Part shown: positions 11,350 to 22,945 of the stretch, one piece after another
Layout of the letters: the number at the start of each line of letters is the position of its first letter
How positions within the stretch are numbered: position 1 is the first letter of the stretch
Assembly: GCA_964030785.1 (NCBI GenBank)
Contig: OZ034979.1
Span: forward strand, 13,500,583-13,564,582
Length of the DNA stretch: 64,000 nt
Source of the DNA: Siderastrea siderea
Lineage: Eukaryota; Cnidaria; Anthozoa; Scleractinia; Rhizangiidae
Direction: 5' to 3'
Translations under genes and position numbers: made by a program
Notes under the pieces: generated by a model
What the model saw: the letters and a program-made list of their open reading frames with translations, nothing else
Told to the model about the DNA's origin: nothing
Database searches by the model: none

Positions 11350-14300
11350 CTGCAACAAAGAAAGCTTCATTTGGCGATTACAGATTCCTTTTAAGACACA
11401 AGCTAAATTTGCTCCAAACTGGACTGCGGACTTGAAAGCCAGTAACATGGGAGTACGGTGCGGCAAATTGATTGCTTTATAACAATTAGTTAACTGATCG
11501 CATGAGTCCAAATTCTATAGCCTCTGTAATCTCACAAAGCTGTTTTTGATCGCGCTTTAATTTGAACAAAAGCCAAAGACAAAAGTGTCTGCAAAAATTG
11601 CATGCATGCGTACACACACACAGAAAAATCAAAAAGTTTTTTTGCTTCTAAAGGGAAATTTACTGTTTATTTGAATATTGAAAGTTTTTGGCTGGAAAAG
11701 CTCTTTGTCGATTGTTCTGTCTTAAAATCATAATTATGTTTACAAATTAATCAATGAAAGCAATTTTGTCACTGTGTTTGTGTTAACATTGACTAATTAA
11801 GACGGGCCCATCTGGGGCTTCCTCTTATGACGATACAAAAAGAAGGGAATGTTATTTTGACCGTATTTTTTTGGAGACAGGGCTACATTGTGTAGGTAAT
11901 GCATGCCTCTACCACATTTGGTGGATTTCAAAAAATGGTGGCTTGACCAATATTGTTGTAGACAACAGTTTTCAACAGGGTTTTGGACATTATACGGATC
12001 AAAATAGGTCATTTAAAAGGTGAAAACAAATGGAAAAGCTCTGGAAGTCTCGATTCAAATGAACTGGACACTGACGGGCTCAAAGGAATGAATTAGTTGT
12101 TCCAGGACATATAAATGAGGCATATACTTCGAACCTTGGAGTTCCTGAGGTTTTTGCGGCCTTTTCTGGAGAAAACTGGAAACATGTTTGTTTGTTATGA
12201 CTGTGTATTTGAAACATCTGTCACTGTTCTCGCACTGTTCTCATGCATTTCAGAATCTACACTAGGTTAATTTTCTCAAATCAAAACATTTAGCGGTGAA
12301 AACAAACTTAGTCTTGTATAACTGATGCCAGAGAATTGATTTACAATTAGAAACCTTTAACCATTCAGCTCAAGAACAACTTTCAACAAGTAGTCACATA
12401 CAGGTAACGCAAACAAACATACAGGTAACGCCATTTTATAAAACACCGCATTTATTACTGTATTGCATTAAGTGCTGAAAATGCAAGGGCTGGAGGAGAA
12501 TTCAAAAGGTTTAATTCTAGCATCTACAGTTTGGTACAAAATTTTTGCCATTGAGTTTTTATTTCTGTGATATGTTTCATGACTGTTATGTTTCTTTTTT
12601 TTTTTTTTGCAATTTCAAAACAAATCACACAAAATCTATTTATCTTTGACACCCGACAAAAAAACAATCTGTGAATCTAGGTGCCCACAACTGTACAACT
12701 CCAGCTTAAACCAAAGGTTTAAACCAAAGCATAAACAAAGCATAAACCAAAGCACAAAACCAAAGGTTTTCTTGTTTGTATAAGCGTGTTGAAATAATTA
12801 TTTTTTGATCGACAAGCACCTTTCTTCAGAATCACCTTTTTGTACGTCCAAAGGCAAATGTACAGTCTACATGTTTGAATAAAATTTCTGACAGGAAAAA
12901 AAGCTTTTTGTCAATTATTTCGTTTTTGTTCGATCAAAAATACCTTTAGGAGTGATATTTGCATAAACAGTGATTTGCATAAGCGGGTTGAAACTTGAGT
13001 GGTTTTGGATATTTTAGCAATTTTCATTTTCAACAGAACAGACAACTGAAGACTTTGTCTTTATCGAGAATCATGCTTTAATTTTTTTAATTCTAGTGGT
13101 AAATTTGCTGCTTGTATCTATGGCTTAGACAACCTTTCATCCTCTCGGTATACAATTATTTTTAGTTAATAATTGAAAAAACATTGTCATATGACAAGTA
13201 TAATCCCTTAACAATGAGCCCTTATGGATTTATGGGTGAATGTATATTGGCATTTGCATATTCAAAATGAAAGACTGTTCTCTTGGCAACTGATGTTGAT
13301 TGCAACGAGTTGCACATGATAATGTGTGGTTCCAGAAAATATCCATACCCACCCCACGAATAGTCACTGGAAATTCCAAGGGGGTGGAAGGTCTCAAAAG
13401 CCAAAATTTTTAAAGGAAAGTATGAAGCTAAACTGGAATTCTGCAGGGGTGGGGTGGTTCAAAGTAAAAAACCATCTGACTGTGGAAGTAGTGCAAGCTT
13501 TTCCAAAAGTGGCCAGTTTTACCAATAAGGGCTAATTTAATTTGGACACCATACAGAAAAGTGCAGTGTGAAATTTGCATCCATTCATGAACTAAAACAA
13601 TATTATTGCTGGAAAACTATTTGGAAATAAGGAAATACAATGTCGTTTTAGTACGTACTGTGTATTACCCTTCCCAGTTATTAACAGTTACACTTCCCAG
13701 AAAGCCCTTGGGTCTCACTTTTTATAATGATTTATACTTATCATATGACAAGGTTTTTTCAATTGAGTGTATAAAGTATGTTCAGTTGTGGATCAATGAA
13801 TTTATTTTGACTAAACATTGTGTCATTCAGTAATGCAAAAGTCAAAATATTATCTCAAACAAATTTGTCACACTTATCGTCACACCAGTTCATGATGAGC
13901 CAAGTAAAAATATGGGGGTGGAACCACACGGCTTCACATGGTTGAATCGTGCTAACATTATTTTGTTAGCCTGGGGGTGGGGATTTCTTGGAAAAGAATG
14001 GCTTTCTTGTAAATGGGAAAGGTGAATCTATATTAAAGAGACCCTCTAGTTTCTGAACAAAGCCTTTGTTTTGTTAAAAATGCACCTGATCATAAGCAAG
14101 GACTAATTATTTCATATTTGCATTCATGAGTGGCTCATAGGAGTCTTTCATTGAAAATGTGGTCAGTCCTAGGGGCATTTTTTTCCACACAGCTCTCAAA
14201 ACATTTTCTGAAGTGTATATCCTTTAAAGTAATTTGATGAGCACTGTTTGCATGCTTCGACAAGGTTGAATGTTGAAAGATTATGCATCCATAGTTTGCA

Positions 14301-14495
14301 AAAAGATTCTTCCTCTCCACTTTTTCACATAGTGGACAAACCATCCTTTGCTTTATGTTGTCTGTTGAGGATGAGCACACTGATGGTGCCATTTTGAGCA
14401 TCCATTCATTCTACCATACAAGTGCTTGCACGTACCTTTTACCTCCATTCTCTCTCTCTCATTTTCTTTCTTTGAATGTGGTTAAGTATCTTTTT
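11350..14495. other. FERM gene intron 1: dispersed repeat remnants, no exon recognised
   Basis: Blocks around 11,630-11,720 and 12,780-13,030 resemble each other (GAAAAAGCTTTTTGTC-type motifs, 'GCATAAGCGGGTTGAAA') and resemble, inverted, the segment near 55,300-55,450, so a dispersed repeat family is present. At 12,700-12,770 a short AAACCAAAG-type run repeats. The open frames at 13,300-13,830 and 14,135-14,401 show no family signature or convincing splice boundaries. Confidence 0.45.
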
Positions 14496-14856
14496 TTAAG
14501 GACAGTGCCTCCTTTTGTTACTGCGCATACGTTCTGCCCTTCTCGGGATGGTCCGAGTCTTGAGGAATTTACTTACAAATAAAAAGGTATTTCTGCATGG
14601 TTTATGACTATGTGGGAAAACCACATCTTAGCAAGGGATATCAGAATCCAAAAAGAAAATTGGGTGTACCCAGGCATTTTTCTTATATAATTGAGCTTAA
14701 AGTTGGAAAGAAAATACCATACATTCTTTGTATTTTACAGCTTTTTTAGAATTATGGTTGCTTAATTAGCTCTAAAAAATGCATGGTTACCCACATTTTT
14801 CTTTTGAGATTCCAATAACCCTTGCTAAGATCTGCTTTAGGAGGCACTGTCCTTAA
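14496..14856. mobile_element. TTAA-flanked MITE (353 bp between TTAA sites)
   Basis: TTAA at 14496 is followed by GGACAGTGCCTCC; the inverse GGAGGCACTGTCC precedes TTAA at 14853-14856. Inside, a second inverted pair links the stretch near 14,640 (ATCAGAATCCAAAAAGAAAA) with the inverse near 14,800. The TTAA duplication again suggests mobilisation by a piggyBac-type transposase. No coding capacity. Confidence 0.75.
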
Positions 14857-14962
14857 GGCTTTTTGTTCTTGTAACTGTAGGCATTCACGGCAATCATATC
14901 TATATTTGCAAGTGTTCTTGAATAACATTTATTGCAAAAATACAAAATACTTTTATAATAGT

Positions 14963-14966
14963 AATA

Positions 14967-15021
<55 letters not shown>
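14963..15021. repeat. (ATT)n microsatellite
   Basis: About 19 ATT/TTA triplets in a row, slightly interrupted at the left. It lies in FERM gene intron 1. Confidence 0.9.
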
Positions 15022-15022
<1 letters not shown>

Positions 15023-15658
15023 GAATATCATGTATGTTTCACTTTATCTTGTAAGTGCTTCCTGTAAACATATAAGATCATGTTAAAATATTAAGGCCAC
15101 AAAAGTGTGACATCCTAGGGCACCCGTGACACTATACATCACAGTGACATGCATTCACACTTAATCTTTTAATTTATTAATATACCTTGGTTATTTAACA
15201 TTAATTCCAACAAATACGACGGGATACTGGCCGTCGTTATGGCGTGTTGATGTCTTAGTCGGCCTTTGCGAGTAATATTAAATAAATGGAACTTAACCAA
15301 TACCCCTTAATCTTAACAGAACGAACTTGAAAAGCTTGATCATTACTCCGTAAATAGAACTACAATAATAATTCATGTATACCATACTTGACCTGTATAT
15401 ATACAAACTGATTAGAGCAAACTGCGGCTACGCGCCATAAAACTAACACGAATTGTCTCCCCCCGCATTTTTAAAGCACGTATTAAGTTCATGTTTCTCA
15501 TACCTGCACACAAATCCAAAATTTGTGTTCTATCTAACAACAAATAACGCTGCAAGCCTTTTTCACAAGTAGGTGACACTCCAAATAATATATAACGCGT
15601 TTGATAAATTAATTTTACGACCGTATACATAGTAGGTCTCGTATACTTATGTTCATAC

Positions 15659-15823
15659 CTGTTGGAGCCCAAGCTGTTTTGCCACATTCTCTAAACATTC
15701 TAGACCTGTAGCATCTCTTGATACCACTACGTCTACGAACGTTTTGTTCGGTATTTCCACAAGAACGGAAATTTCTTTTGCTATCTCATCTTTCGAAGGT
15801 TTTGCACATATGCCAAAAGGCAT
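15659..15823 (-). CDS. FERM-domain protein gene, exon 1 (start; MYLIP/IDOL-like?)
   Basis: First coding exon of a FERM protein, 55 codons from ATG at 15823-15821 to the donor CAG|GTATGAAC. It encodes the start of the F1 lobe, ending VSRDATGLECLENVAKQLGL. Exon 2 continues in phase with VGCFGLCY. The five exons read here (15823-15659, 11349-11162, 7597-7500, 6716-6649, 6501-6460) join without a phase break into 187 residues covering F1 and the first half of F2. FERM modules bind membrane phosphoinositides or receptor tails. The full protein could be a MYLIP/IDOL-type E3 ligase (suggested by exon 5), a FRMD protein or a FERM phosphatase. The diagnostic C-terminal domain is not in view, so only 'FERM protein' is firm. 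Confidence 0.88.
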
Positions 15824-17164
15824 ATCTATCCTGAAACATGGACAACAGCGGAGTACTTTGCTGTAGTTTTCAAAACAACGATGCTAAATATCTAATCCTC
15901 ACATATCGTGTTCCCAGATTTTATAGACCGCGCACAGACTGGTGCTCAAGTTACATTCCACACATTTCCGGTTTCTATTCGCAGAAAACATTTCCGGTGA
16001 AGCGAGACATGACAAGACATGTTGGAACTTTGCGTGACTTTTCGCTTTCGTGGCGGAAACCCAAATTTTGTTGTCTCGAAAAAGTAAAGTTACTTAATCA
16101 TACAAAAGGGAAAGCTACAGCGAATCCTCCAAATTAGAAAAAAGTTAGTGAGATTAATTTCCTGTAATAAGATACTAGTCATGTCCTCTGACGCATCCTC
16201 CAACGTTCAGTTATGCTGTAATCCAACGCAACAAAGATTTCGGGCACGTGTCATCCTCATCTACCTTAGCAGCATATACGGCTGCGGCAAGAGTAGTTGG
16301 AAATTGAAAAGGATTAAGGGGAGAAAAGGAGAGGAAGAAAACTGGAGGAGACTGGGGGGAGAGGTCTCACCTACCCGGTCGCTCCTTTTTTAATGGCAAC
16401 ACACAGGCACATTCCTGTCGTTATTTCCGTGACTGAGTCGTGTGGATTCGGTGTTGTTCATGTGCTGTTCCATTCTTCGCTGTGTATTCAGGTCTCGTCG
16501 GGGATGTTTTCGTTATCTTGGGCGCTGATGTATCATATAACTAGGGTAATCGGATTCGACAGTCCTGAAGTTTTAAGCTGGAGAAAAAATATCTTATATA
16601 TCTATAAATGGAAAACCCAAAAAGATAACACATTTACATCAGAGTAAGTTGTATTTTATTGTTGTAAATGAGTGGTTTTTCAAGTTCGTTCAAGCGAAGA
16701 GCCAATAATCCGAGGAAACTTGACAAGCCTTGACAGTTAAATGGCAGGATATGGAAACATTGATTGAAAAAACAAGCAAGACGACAAGTGAGTAAAATAT
16801 GTGTTCAGTTCGATGCCCGAAAAATAATAATAAAGCTGTGCTCTAGATTGACCTTTCGAGCTCAGATTCACAGAACAGACCCCCAACACAATCGGTCTTT
16901 TTGAGAAACACTTTTTGAAAGAGAACGAGCCCGCCTGAAAAAAGTCCCGAAATATTTTTGGGAGCCAAAAATTTTTTGGAGTATTTTTGAGAAATGAACA
17001 CCAGCTTATTCCTTGGGAGTTCCGATTTTAGGCTTGGCTAAATCTATGTATTATCTCGGCTACCCCTCTTGAAAATCTAAACCAGACAAGAGTGAGTGGT
17101 GAAGAAGATGCGTTCAATTATTAGCCCAACATGAGAGTAATGAAAAATGAGTAATGAGTAATGA
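15824..17164. other. Region upstream of the FERM gene
   Basis: Expected to hold the FERM promoter and 5' UTR, but no TATA box or other element can be assigned with confidence. The plus-strand open frames at 15,838-16,647 show no recognised family. The rest is unassigned. Confidence 0.35.
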
Positions 17165-17289
17165 AAAACCTAGATTTATATGTGAAAAATTCGTGAGAAC
17201 AGAGAACGTCGTCTATATTTATGAACGATTTTGAGGACGTTATCTTCGTCGGTAATGTTTAAATATATTAGCCTATTTAGTTCCATACT

Positions 17290-19620
17290 ATATACCGAGC
17301 CAAACGCGGCCGTTATCCCATGACTTAACGGCCTCGTTTCCGCGAGTACATGGTGACATATACCGAGCCAAACGCGGCCGTTATCCCCTGACTTAACGGC
17401 CTCGTTTCGTTCACTATAGATAGAAACTCCACACACGGCCGTTATCCCATGACTTACTGTAAAGGTCTCGTTTCGTTCGGTATAAAAAGAAAGTCCAATC
17501 GCAGCCGTTATCCCATGACTTAACGGCCTCCTTTCGCTCGGTATAAAAAGAAAGTCCAAACCTGTCCGTTATCCCATGACTTAAAGGCCTCGTTTCGTTC
17601 GGTGCTAAAAAGGAAGTCCAAACGCGGCCGTTATCCCATGACTCAACGGCCTCGTTTCGCTCGGTATAAAAAGAAAGTCCAAACCTGTCCGTTGTCCCAT
17701 GACTTAACGGCCTCGTTTCGTTCGGTATAAAGAGAAAGTCCAAACGCAGCCGTTATCCCATGACTTAACGGCCTTGGTTCGTTCGGTATAGACAGAAACT
17801 CCAGACACGGCCGTTATCCCATGACTTAACGGTCTCGTTTCGTTCGGTATAAAAAGAAAGTCCAATCGCGGCCGTTATCCCATGACTTAACGGCCTCGCC
17901 GGTTTCGTTCGGTATAAAGAAAAACTCCAAACGCGGCCGTTATCTCATGACTTAATGGCCTCGTTTCGTTTGGTATAAAAAGAAAATCCAAACCCAGCCG
18001 TTATCCCATGACTTAACGGTCTCGTTTCGTTCGGTATACTGAGAAAAACTCCAAACGCAGCCGTTATCCCATGACTTAACGGCCTCGTTTCGTTCGGTAT
18101 AAAGAGAAACTCCAAACGCAGCCGTTATCCCATGACTTAATGGCCTCGTTTCGTTCGGTATAAAAGAAAGTCCAAACGCGGCCGTTATCCCATGACTCAA
18201 CGGCCTCGTTTCGCTCGGTATAAAAAGAAAGTCCAAACGCGGCCGTTATCCCATGACTCAACGGCCTCGTTTCGCTCGGTATAAAAAGAAAGTCCAAACG
18301 CGGCCGTTATCCCATGACTCAACGGCCTCGTTTCGCTCGGTATAAAAAGAAAGTCCAAACCTGTCCGTTGTCCCATGACTTAACGGCCTCGTTTCGTTCG
18401 GTATAAAGAGAAAGTCCAAACGCAGCCGTTATCCCATGACTTAACGGCCTTGGTTCGTTCGGTATAGACAGAAACTCCAGACACGGCCGTTATCCCATGA
18501 CTTAACGGTCTCGTTTCGTTCGGTATAAAAAGAAAGTCCAATCGCGGCCGTTATCCCATGACTTAACGGCCTCGCCGGTTTCGTTCGGTATAAAGAAAAA
18601 CTCCAAACGCGGCCGTTATCTCATGACTTAATGGCCTCGTTTCGTTTGGTATAAAAAGAAAATCCAAACCCAGCCGTTATCCCATGACTTAACGGTCTCG
18701 TTTCGTTCGGTATACTGAGAAAAACTCCAAACGCAGCCGTTATCCCATGACTTAACGGCCTCGTTTCGTTCGGTATAAAGAGAAACTCCAAACGCAGCCG
18801 TTATCCCATGACTTAATGGCCTCGTTTCGTTCGGTATAAAAGAAAGTCCAAACGCGGCCGTTATCCCATGACTCAACGGCCTCGTTTCGCTCGGTATAAA
18901 AAGAAAGTCCAAACGCGGCCGTTATCCCATGACTCAACGGCCTCGTTTCGCTCGGTATAAAAAGAAAGTCCAAACCTGTCCGTTGTCCCATGACTTAACG
19001 GCCTCGTTTCGTTCGGTATAAAGAGAAAGTCCAAACGCAGCCGTTATCCCATGACTTAACGGCCTTGGTTCGTTCGGTATAGACAGAAACTCCAGACACG
19101 GCCGTTATCCCATGACTTAACGGTCTCGTTTCGTTCGGTATAAAAAGAAAGTCCAATCGCGGCCGTTATCCCATGACTTAACGGCTTTGTTTCGTTCGGT
19201 GTAAAGAGAAACTCCAAACGCAGCCGTTATCCCATGACTTAACGGCCTCGTTTCGTTCGGTATAAAGAGAAACTCCGAACGCAGCCGTTATCCCATGACT
19301 TAACGGCCTCGTTTCGTTCGGTATAAAGAGAAACTCCAAACGCAGCCGTTATCCCATGACTTAATGGCCTCGTTTCGTTCGGTATAAAAGAAAGTCCAAA
19401 CGCGGCCGTTATCCCATGACTCAACGGCCTCGTTTCGCTCGGTATAAAAAGAAAGTACAAACGCGGCCGTTATCCCATGGCTCAACGGCCTCGTTTCGCT
19501 CGGTATAGGGACAAACTCCAGGCAAGGCCGTTATCCCATGACTTAACGGCCTCGTTTCGCTCCGTGTAGAGAAGGACTCTAAACGCAGCCGTTGTCCAAT
19601 GACTTGACGGCCTCGTTTAA
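17290..19620 (-). repeat. 61-62-bp hairpin minisatellite, about 38 units, with higher-order duplication
   Basis: The unit contains GGCCGTTA-TCCCATGACT-TAACGGCC, an 8-bp inverted repeat around a 10-base loop, followed by CTCGTTTCGTTCGG and TATAAAAAGAAAG. The spacing of neighbouring TATAAAAAG motifs is 62 bp (17,480 to 17,542). Groups of units are themselves repeated: the block starting CAAACCTGTCCGTTGTCCC recurs at about 17,684, 18,360 and 18,974 (spacings about 676 and 614 bp, i.e. 11 and 10 units). Open frames across the array come from the repeat and drift in frame, so they are not genes. Units of the same family in inverted orientation lie right of the Polinton. Confidence 0.92.
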
Positions 19621-20089
19621 AAGCGTTGGTCACTACAAGGAGACTTAATTATATCCTGGTTCTTGATAACAGCTGTAGAGCGTGTAGATGCATTTTTCTC
19701 TCCCGCTGCTGCGCGCGATGATACTGGACATACTGTTTTTTCTACGGTATGACTGACCGCAAAGTACACTATGTCTTAGCACACACACTTATTAACAAGC
19801 AGTTACCCTTTCTCTACCTTCTCCCCAGAAAAAGCAAACGTTGACACGGGACGCCAGTGTGATGAGACTGGTTGATTCAGTTTTTATCGTTGATTTATCA
19901 ATCCTCATTGCTTTTCATTTCAGGAAACAACTTCCGCATCAGGATGTTTCGACAAAAACTGTGACGCCTGCACATGGCATTATCTGGGCAGAGCCGTCTA
20001 TCCTTCAAACAGATATCAATTTTCGAACCACTGCTCGACTGAATCGCAAGTTAGCTACGAGAAAAATAAAAGTATTGAGAGGAACGATT
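19621..20089. other. Spacer between minisatellite and Polinton left end
   Basis: Holds an open frame at 19841-20107 with no recognisable family. The six bases immediately left of the Polinton end (ACGATT, 20084-20089) do not match the six on its right (ACTGAA, 37683-37688). Confidence 0.45.
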
Positions 20090-20455
20090 AGTAAAGCTGG
20101 AGTTTAACAAATACCACCTGATTCTTACACCTGTATTTACCCTTTTTAAACCACCCAGCGCACAAAGCAAAGCAAGCCGCTAGGAGGTTTAAAACATGAA
20201 AATAATACTCTGAGAATAAAGTGGTATTTATCAACTTCCCTCTATACTTCTTTTGAACCACCTCATCCGTACACCTGTATTTACCTCTTTTAAACCACCC
20301 AGCGCACAAAGCGAAGCAAGCAGGATGGGGGCAGGCAGTACCAGCGCCGATGTGTCACGGAAAATATTTGGTATTGAAGTCACGTCAGCTATAGAATATA
20401 AATATTTTCCAGTTGAAGATATATCTGCACAGGTATGTACCAAGATCGCAGCCAA
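20090..20455 (+). repeat. Polinton left terminal inverted repeat
   Basis: About 366 bp, inverted and more than 90% alike to 37,320-37,682 by eye, losing similarity just past GCAGCC at about 20,455. It contains an internal direct repeat of about 54 bp (from 20,126 and from 20,270, each starting TACACCTGTATTTACC). Its inner third is open and encodes the N-terminus of the first gene. Confidence 0.92.
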
Positions 20456-21924
20456 ACAAAGACAAAACTTTGAAGAAAATTTGGAAGAACAACGCGCGAA
20501 AATTGATCCAGCAACGTTGCAGTGTTTAGAGCAATTACTTGCAAAAAACGCGCCTGCTGTTCGAAAGATTGTTCAGAACGTGCTGGATGAACCCATTTCC
20601 CAAGAAATGGAGAAGCGTTTACATAAACCTTTCCAACCAAGAGCTATCCCCCCCGGCAAAGAAGGGCGAGAAAAAAGGCAAGAACTTCTGAGGGAGTTCG
20701 ATCCTTTTCCTCCACAGAACATCCGAACGGTGACAGACTACCAGAATGAGATTCTGGATCTGTACGATGAGGCAAAACATGAGGGAGAAGAGAGGAAAGG
20801 GCGGGGTCTTATTCGATGGCGCTTCATCAGAGGTTTGGAAAAAAAACCTCACACCAAACTTTATGGCAAATATTCGAGAGAACGTTCACATAGCGTTTTA
20901 CATCAGGCACGTTTACTCTTATCAGCTGCGCAACATTGAAGAGTGAACAGGAACAGAAGAGTGAGTGAACAGGAGTGAACAGGAGACAAAACGCCTGGAC
21001 TCTGACAATATCAAAAGACCTTCTACAAAGTGGGAGTTTTTAAGCTTCTTTAATGTCGATGTAAAGGTCGTGCTCGACCGTCAGCCACTGTTGGGCACAG
21101 GCCCCTTGCCAGACTGGCTGCGTAACCTTACACATGGCCGGTCGATGGTGGCGCTGGATACCTATCAAGATAACATGTGTCTATGGCGTTGTATTGCGGT
21201 ACACCGTGGAGTAAGACCAGATCGAAGCACAACAGCAGCACGAGAGCTTGCTAAGAGTTTCTTCAAACTCAGATCTGCTCAAACGACAGCCCGAAAACAT
21301 CGCTCGATGAACTTGATCGGGTTGAAAAACACCTGAATCAGAAATCAGATTTCTCGGATTGGCTCGGCATCTGTGTCTATGAGCCTGTGCGCGTGGAGGG
21401 TGAAGTGGTATGGCACCTTAGGCGGAACCCGCCGGCCAAGCTAACAAACATTCTGACAATCGGTATTTACGAGGGGCACGCGTTCGTCATCAAGGATATT
21501 TCGAAGCTTGCAAGAACGTATGAATGTGTTCATTGCCGTGCAAGATTCACTCAAGCTTACAACCTTCAACGGCATACCGAAAGGTGCGCCCAAGGGAAGA
21601 CGGTGATCGATTGCCCGGCCGAAAAAGTCGAAGCACCGCAGACAGCTTTCGAGAAGGCCTTCTACCCAAAACATTGTGCTTCCCAATAATCACTTCGGTG
21701 GCTTGAACGAGAAGCCGAGCGGCAGAAAATTCACATTCACCACGCAATGTGTGGGCACGGCGGCGAGCGATGGGTTGAGCGCGCTACTGTCGACGGGTAC
21801 GACCATGAAACGAGGACTGTATTTCAATACAACAGCTGCCACTGGCACGGATGCTGAAAATGTTACCCGAACGATCGTGATAAAATTATTACCCACAATG
21901 AACAAACACGAGAAGACCGGTTTA
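20325..21924 (+). pseudogene. polB: Protein-primed DNA polymerase B, N-terminal half (broken)
   Basis: This is the N-terminal part of the Polinton replicative polymerase. A 205-codon frame from ATG 20325 starts inside the terminal repeat (MGAGSTSADVSRK) and runs into a charged helical region. The frame changes between about 20,820 and 20,870, and a stop lies at 20944-20946. From about 20,965 comes the block TYQDNMCLWRCIAVHRG, an OTU-like region common to Polinton polymerases. There is a frame change near 21,275. A C2H2-type finger follows (CVHCRARFTQAYNLQRHTERC, near 21,525), then a stop at 21687-21689, an HVH/CGHGGERW block, a stop at 21855-21857 within an HWHGC motif, and the TTAA transposon. 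The first block may be a separate upstream gene or exon. Confidence 0.85.
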
Positions 21925-22945
21925 AGGTGGTCTTATACCCAAAAAGTGAATTTCTTTAGAAAAGAACTTTGCGGGAGACTTTTACCATCCTTTTATAGGG
22001 ATTCACGCCCTGACTTCAAACTGAGTTTTTTCAGGTCACATGACATAATAGTTAATGATTAACCAGCCTTCTCAGTAAAAAAATAGGGGGTTCATTGTAA
22101 GCACGATATCTAACTAATGCACGGTTGAATAAGTATGAAATCAACTTAGATCTGTCCACAGATGAATTCTTCAGGGGCTAAACCGCGACAATTAAGCAGC
22201 TTGGCCTCTTTCGAATTTATTTTTATTCTTTTTTTCCGGAAAGTAAGGTAGAAGGAAATAAAAAAGAGGGCAAGGATTTACTTACCGAAAAGCAGCTCAA
22301 GATCGTGAGCATTTTTCAGGTTTACGACCTAGGAAATTAAGTCCTTTACTCTTGCTGAAAATTTCAGAACACTAGGTTACAATGCCCCGGAGATATCGTG
22401 CTCAAACGTTCATTCAGTTCGAGAAATTCTGTTATTGGAGAAAAACAGTCTTAAAGATAAGAGAACGGATTCTAGACAGCTTATCCGTCGCTCATTATCC
22501 TAAAACTATTGTCAAATTCAAGTTGCCACACTAAAATACAAGCTGAACGGTAATTTAATGCAAAAACCATCGTTTCTGTAAGATTTGGGTCATGTTTTGT
22601 CGGTTAAAATTCGGACCTCAGGAGTCTCTCCTCAGTCAGGTGTTTCTCCACAGTAGTACCAGATCTCATTTTACAGAGAAGCCGGGGGGGGGGGGTAATG
22701 TTCTTATTGAGGCTTGTTTGTGCGCATTTAATAAATGTACACAATTGTTGCTATGGCCGTTGCTATGGAAAAAGTCGCATACTGCTGATTGGATTTCTTA
22801 AATCTCGCTGCTTTAATGCTGGAAATCGAGTGAGATTATTTCAAGACAGCATTCCCAAGTGTTTAAAGTTTACAATTTTGCCATTTAAAAAAAAGCGACT
22901 TTTGCAACCTAACATCACCTTTTTTGAGTATAAGACCACCTTAAA
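21921..22945. mobile_element. TTAA-flanked MITE inserted in the polymerase gene (about 1.02 kb)
   Basis: TTAA at 21922-21925 is followed by GGTGGTCTTATACCC. The right end is the inverse of GGTGGTCTTATACTC, followed by TTAA at 22941-22944. The inverted repeats match for about 20 bases with one change. If the insert and one TTAA are taken out, the polymerase frame is continuous across the site with no base lost, so the boundary call is firm. No transposase; a G tract lies at 22,683. The TTAA duplication points to a piggyBac-type mechanism. Confidence 0.85.

Noticed and set aside
14135..14401. 88-codon minus-strand frame with Cys/His pairs that looks like a zinc finger
   Set aside because: The spacing does not fit a C2H2 or other known finger, no splice sites frame it, and it lies in the FERM intron.
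17176..19633. Many minus-strand open frames with repeats such as ERNEAVKSWDNG and ETRPLSHGITAAFG
   Set aside because: They are translations of the 61-62-bp minisatellite in drifting frames. The unit is not a multiple of three in all copies, and no unique flanking domain exists.
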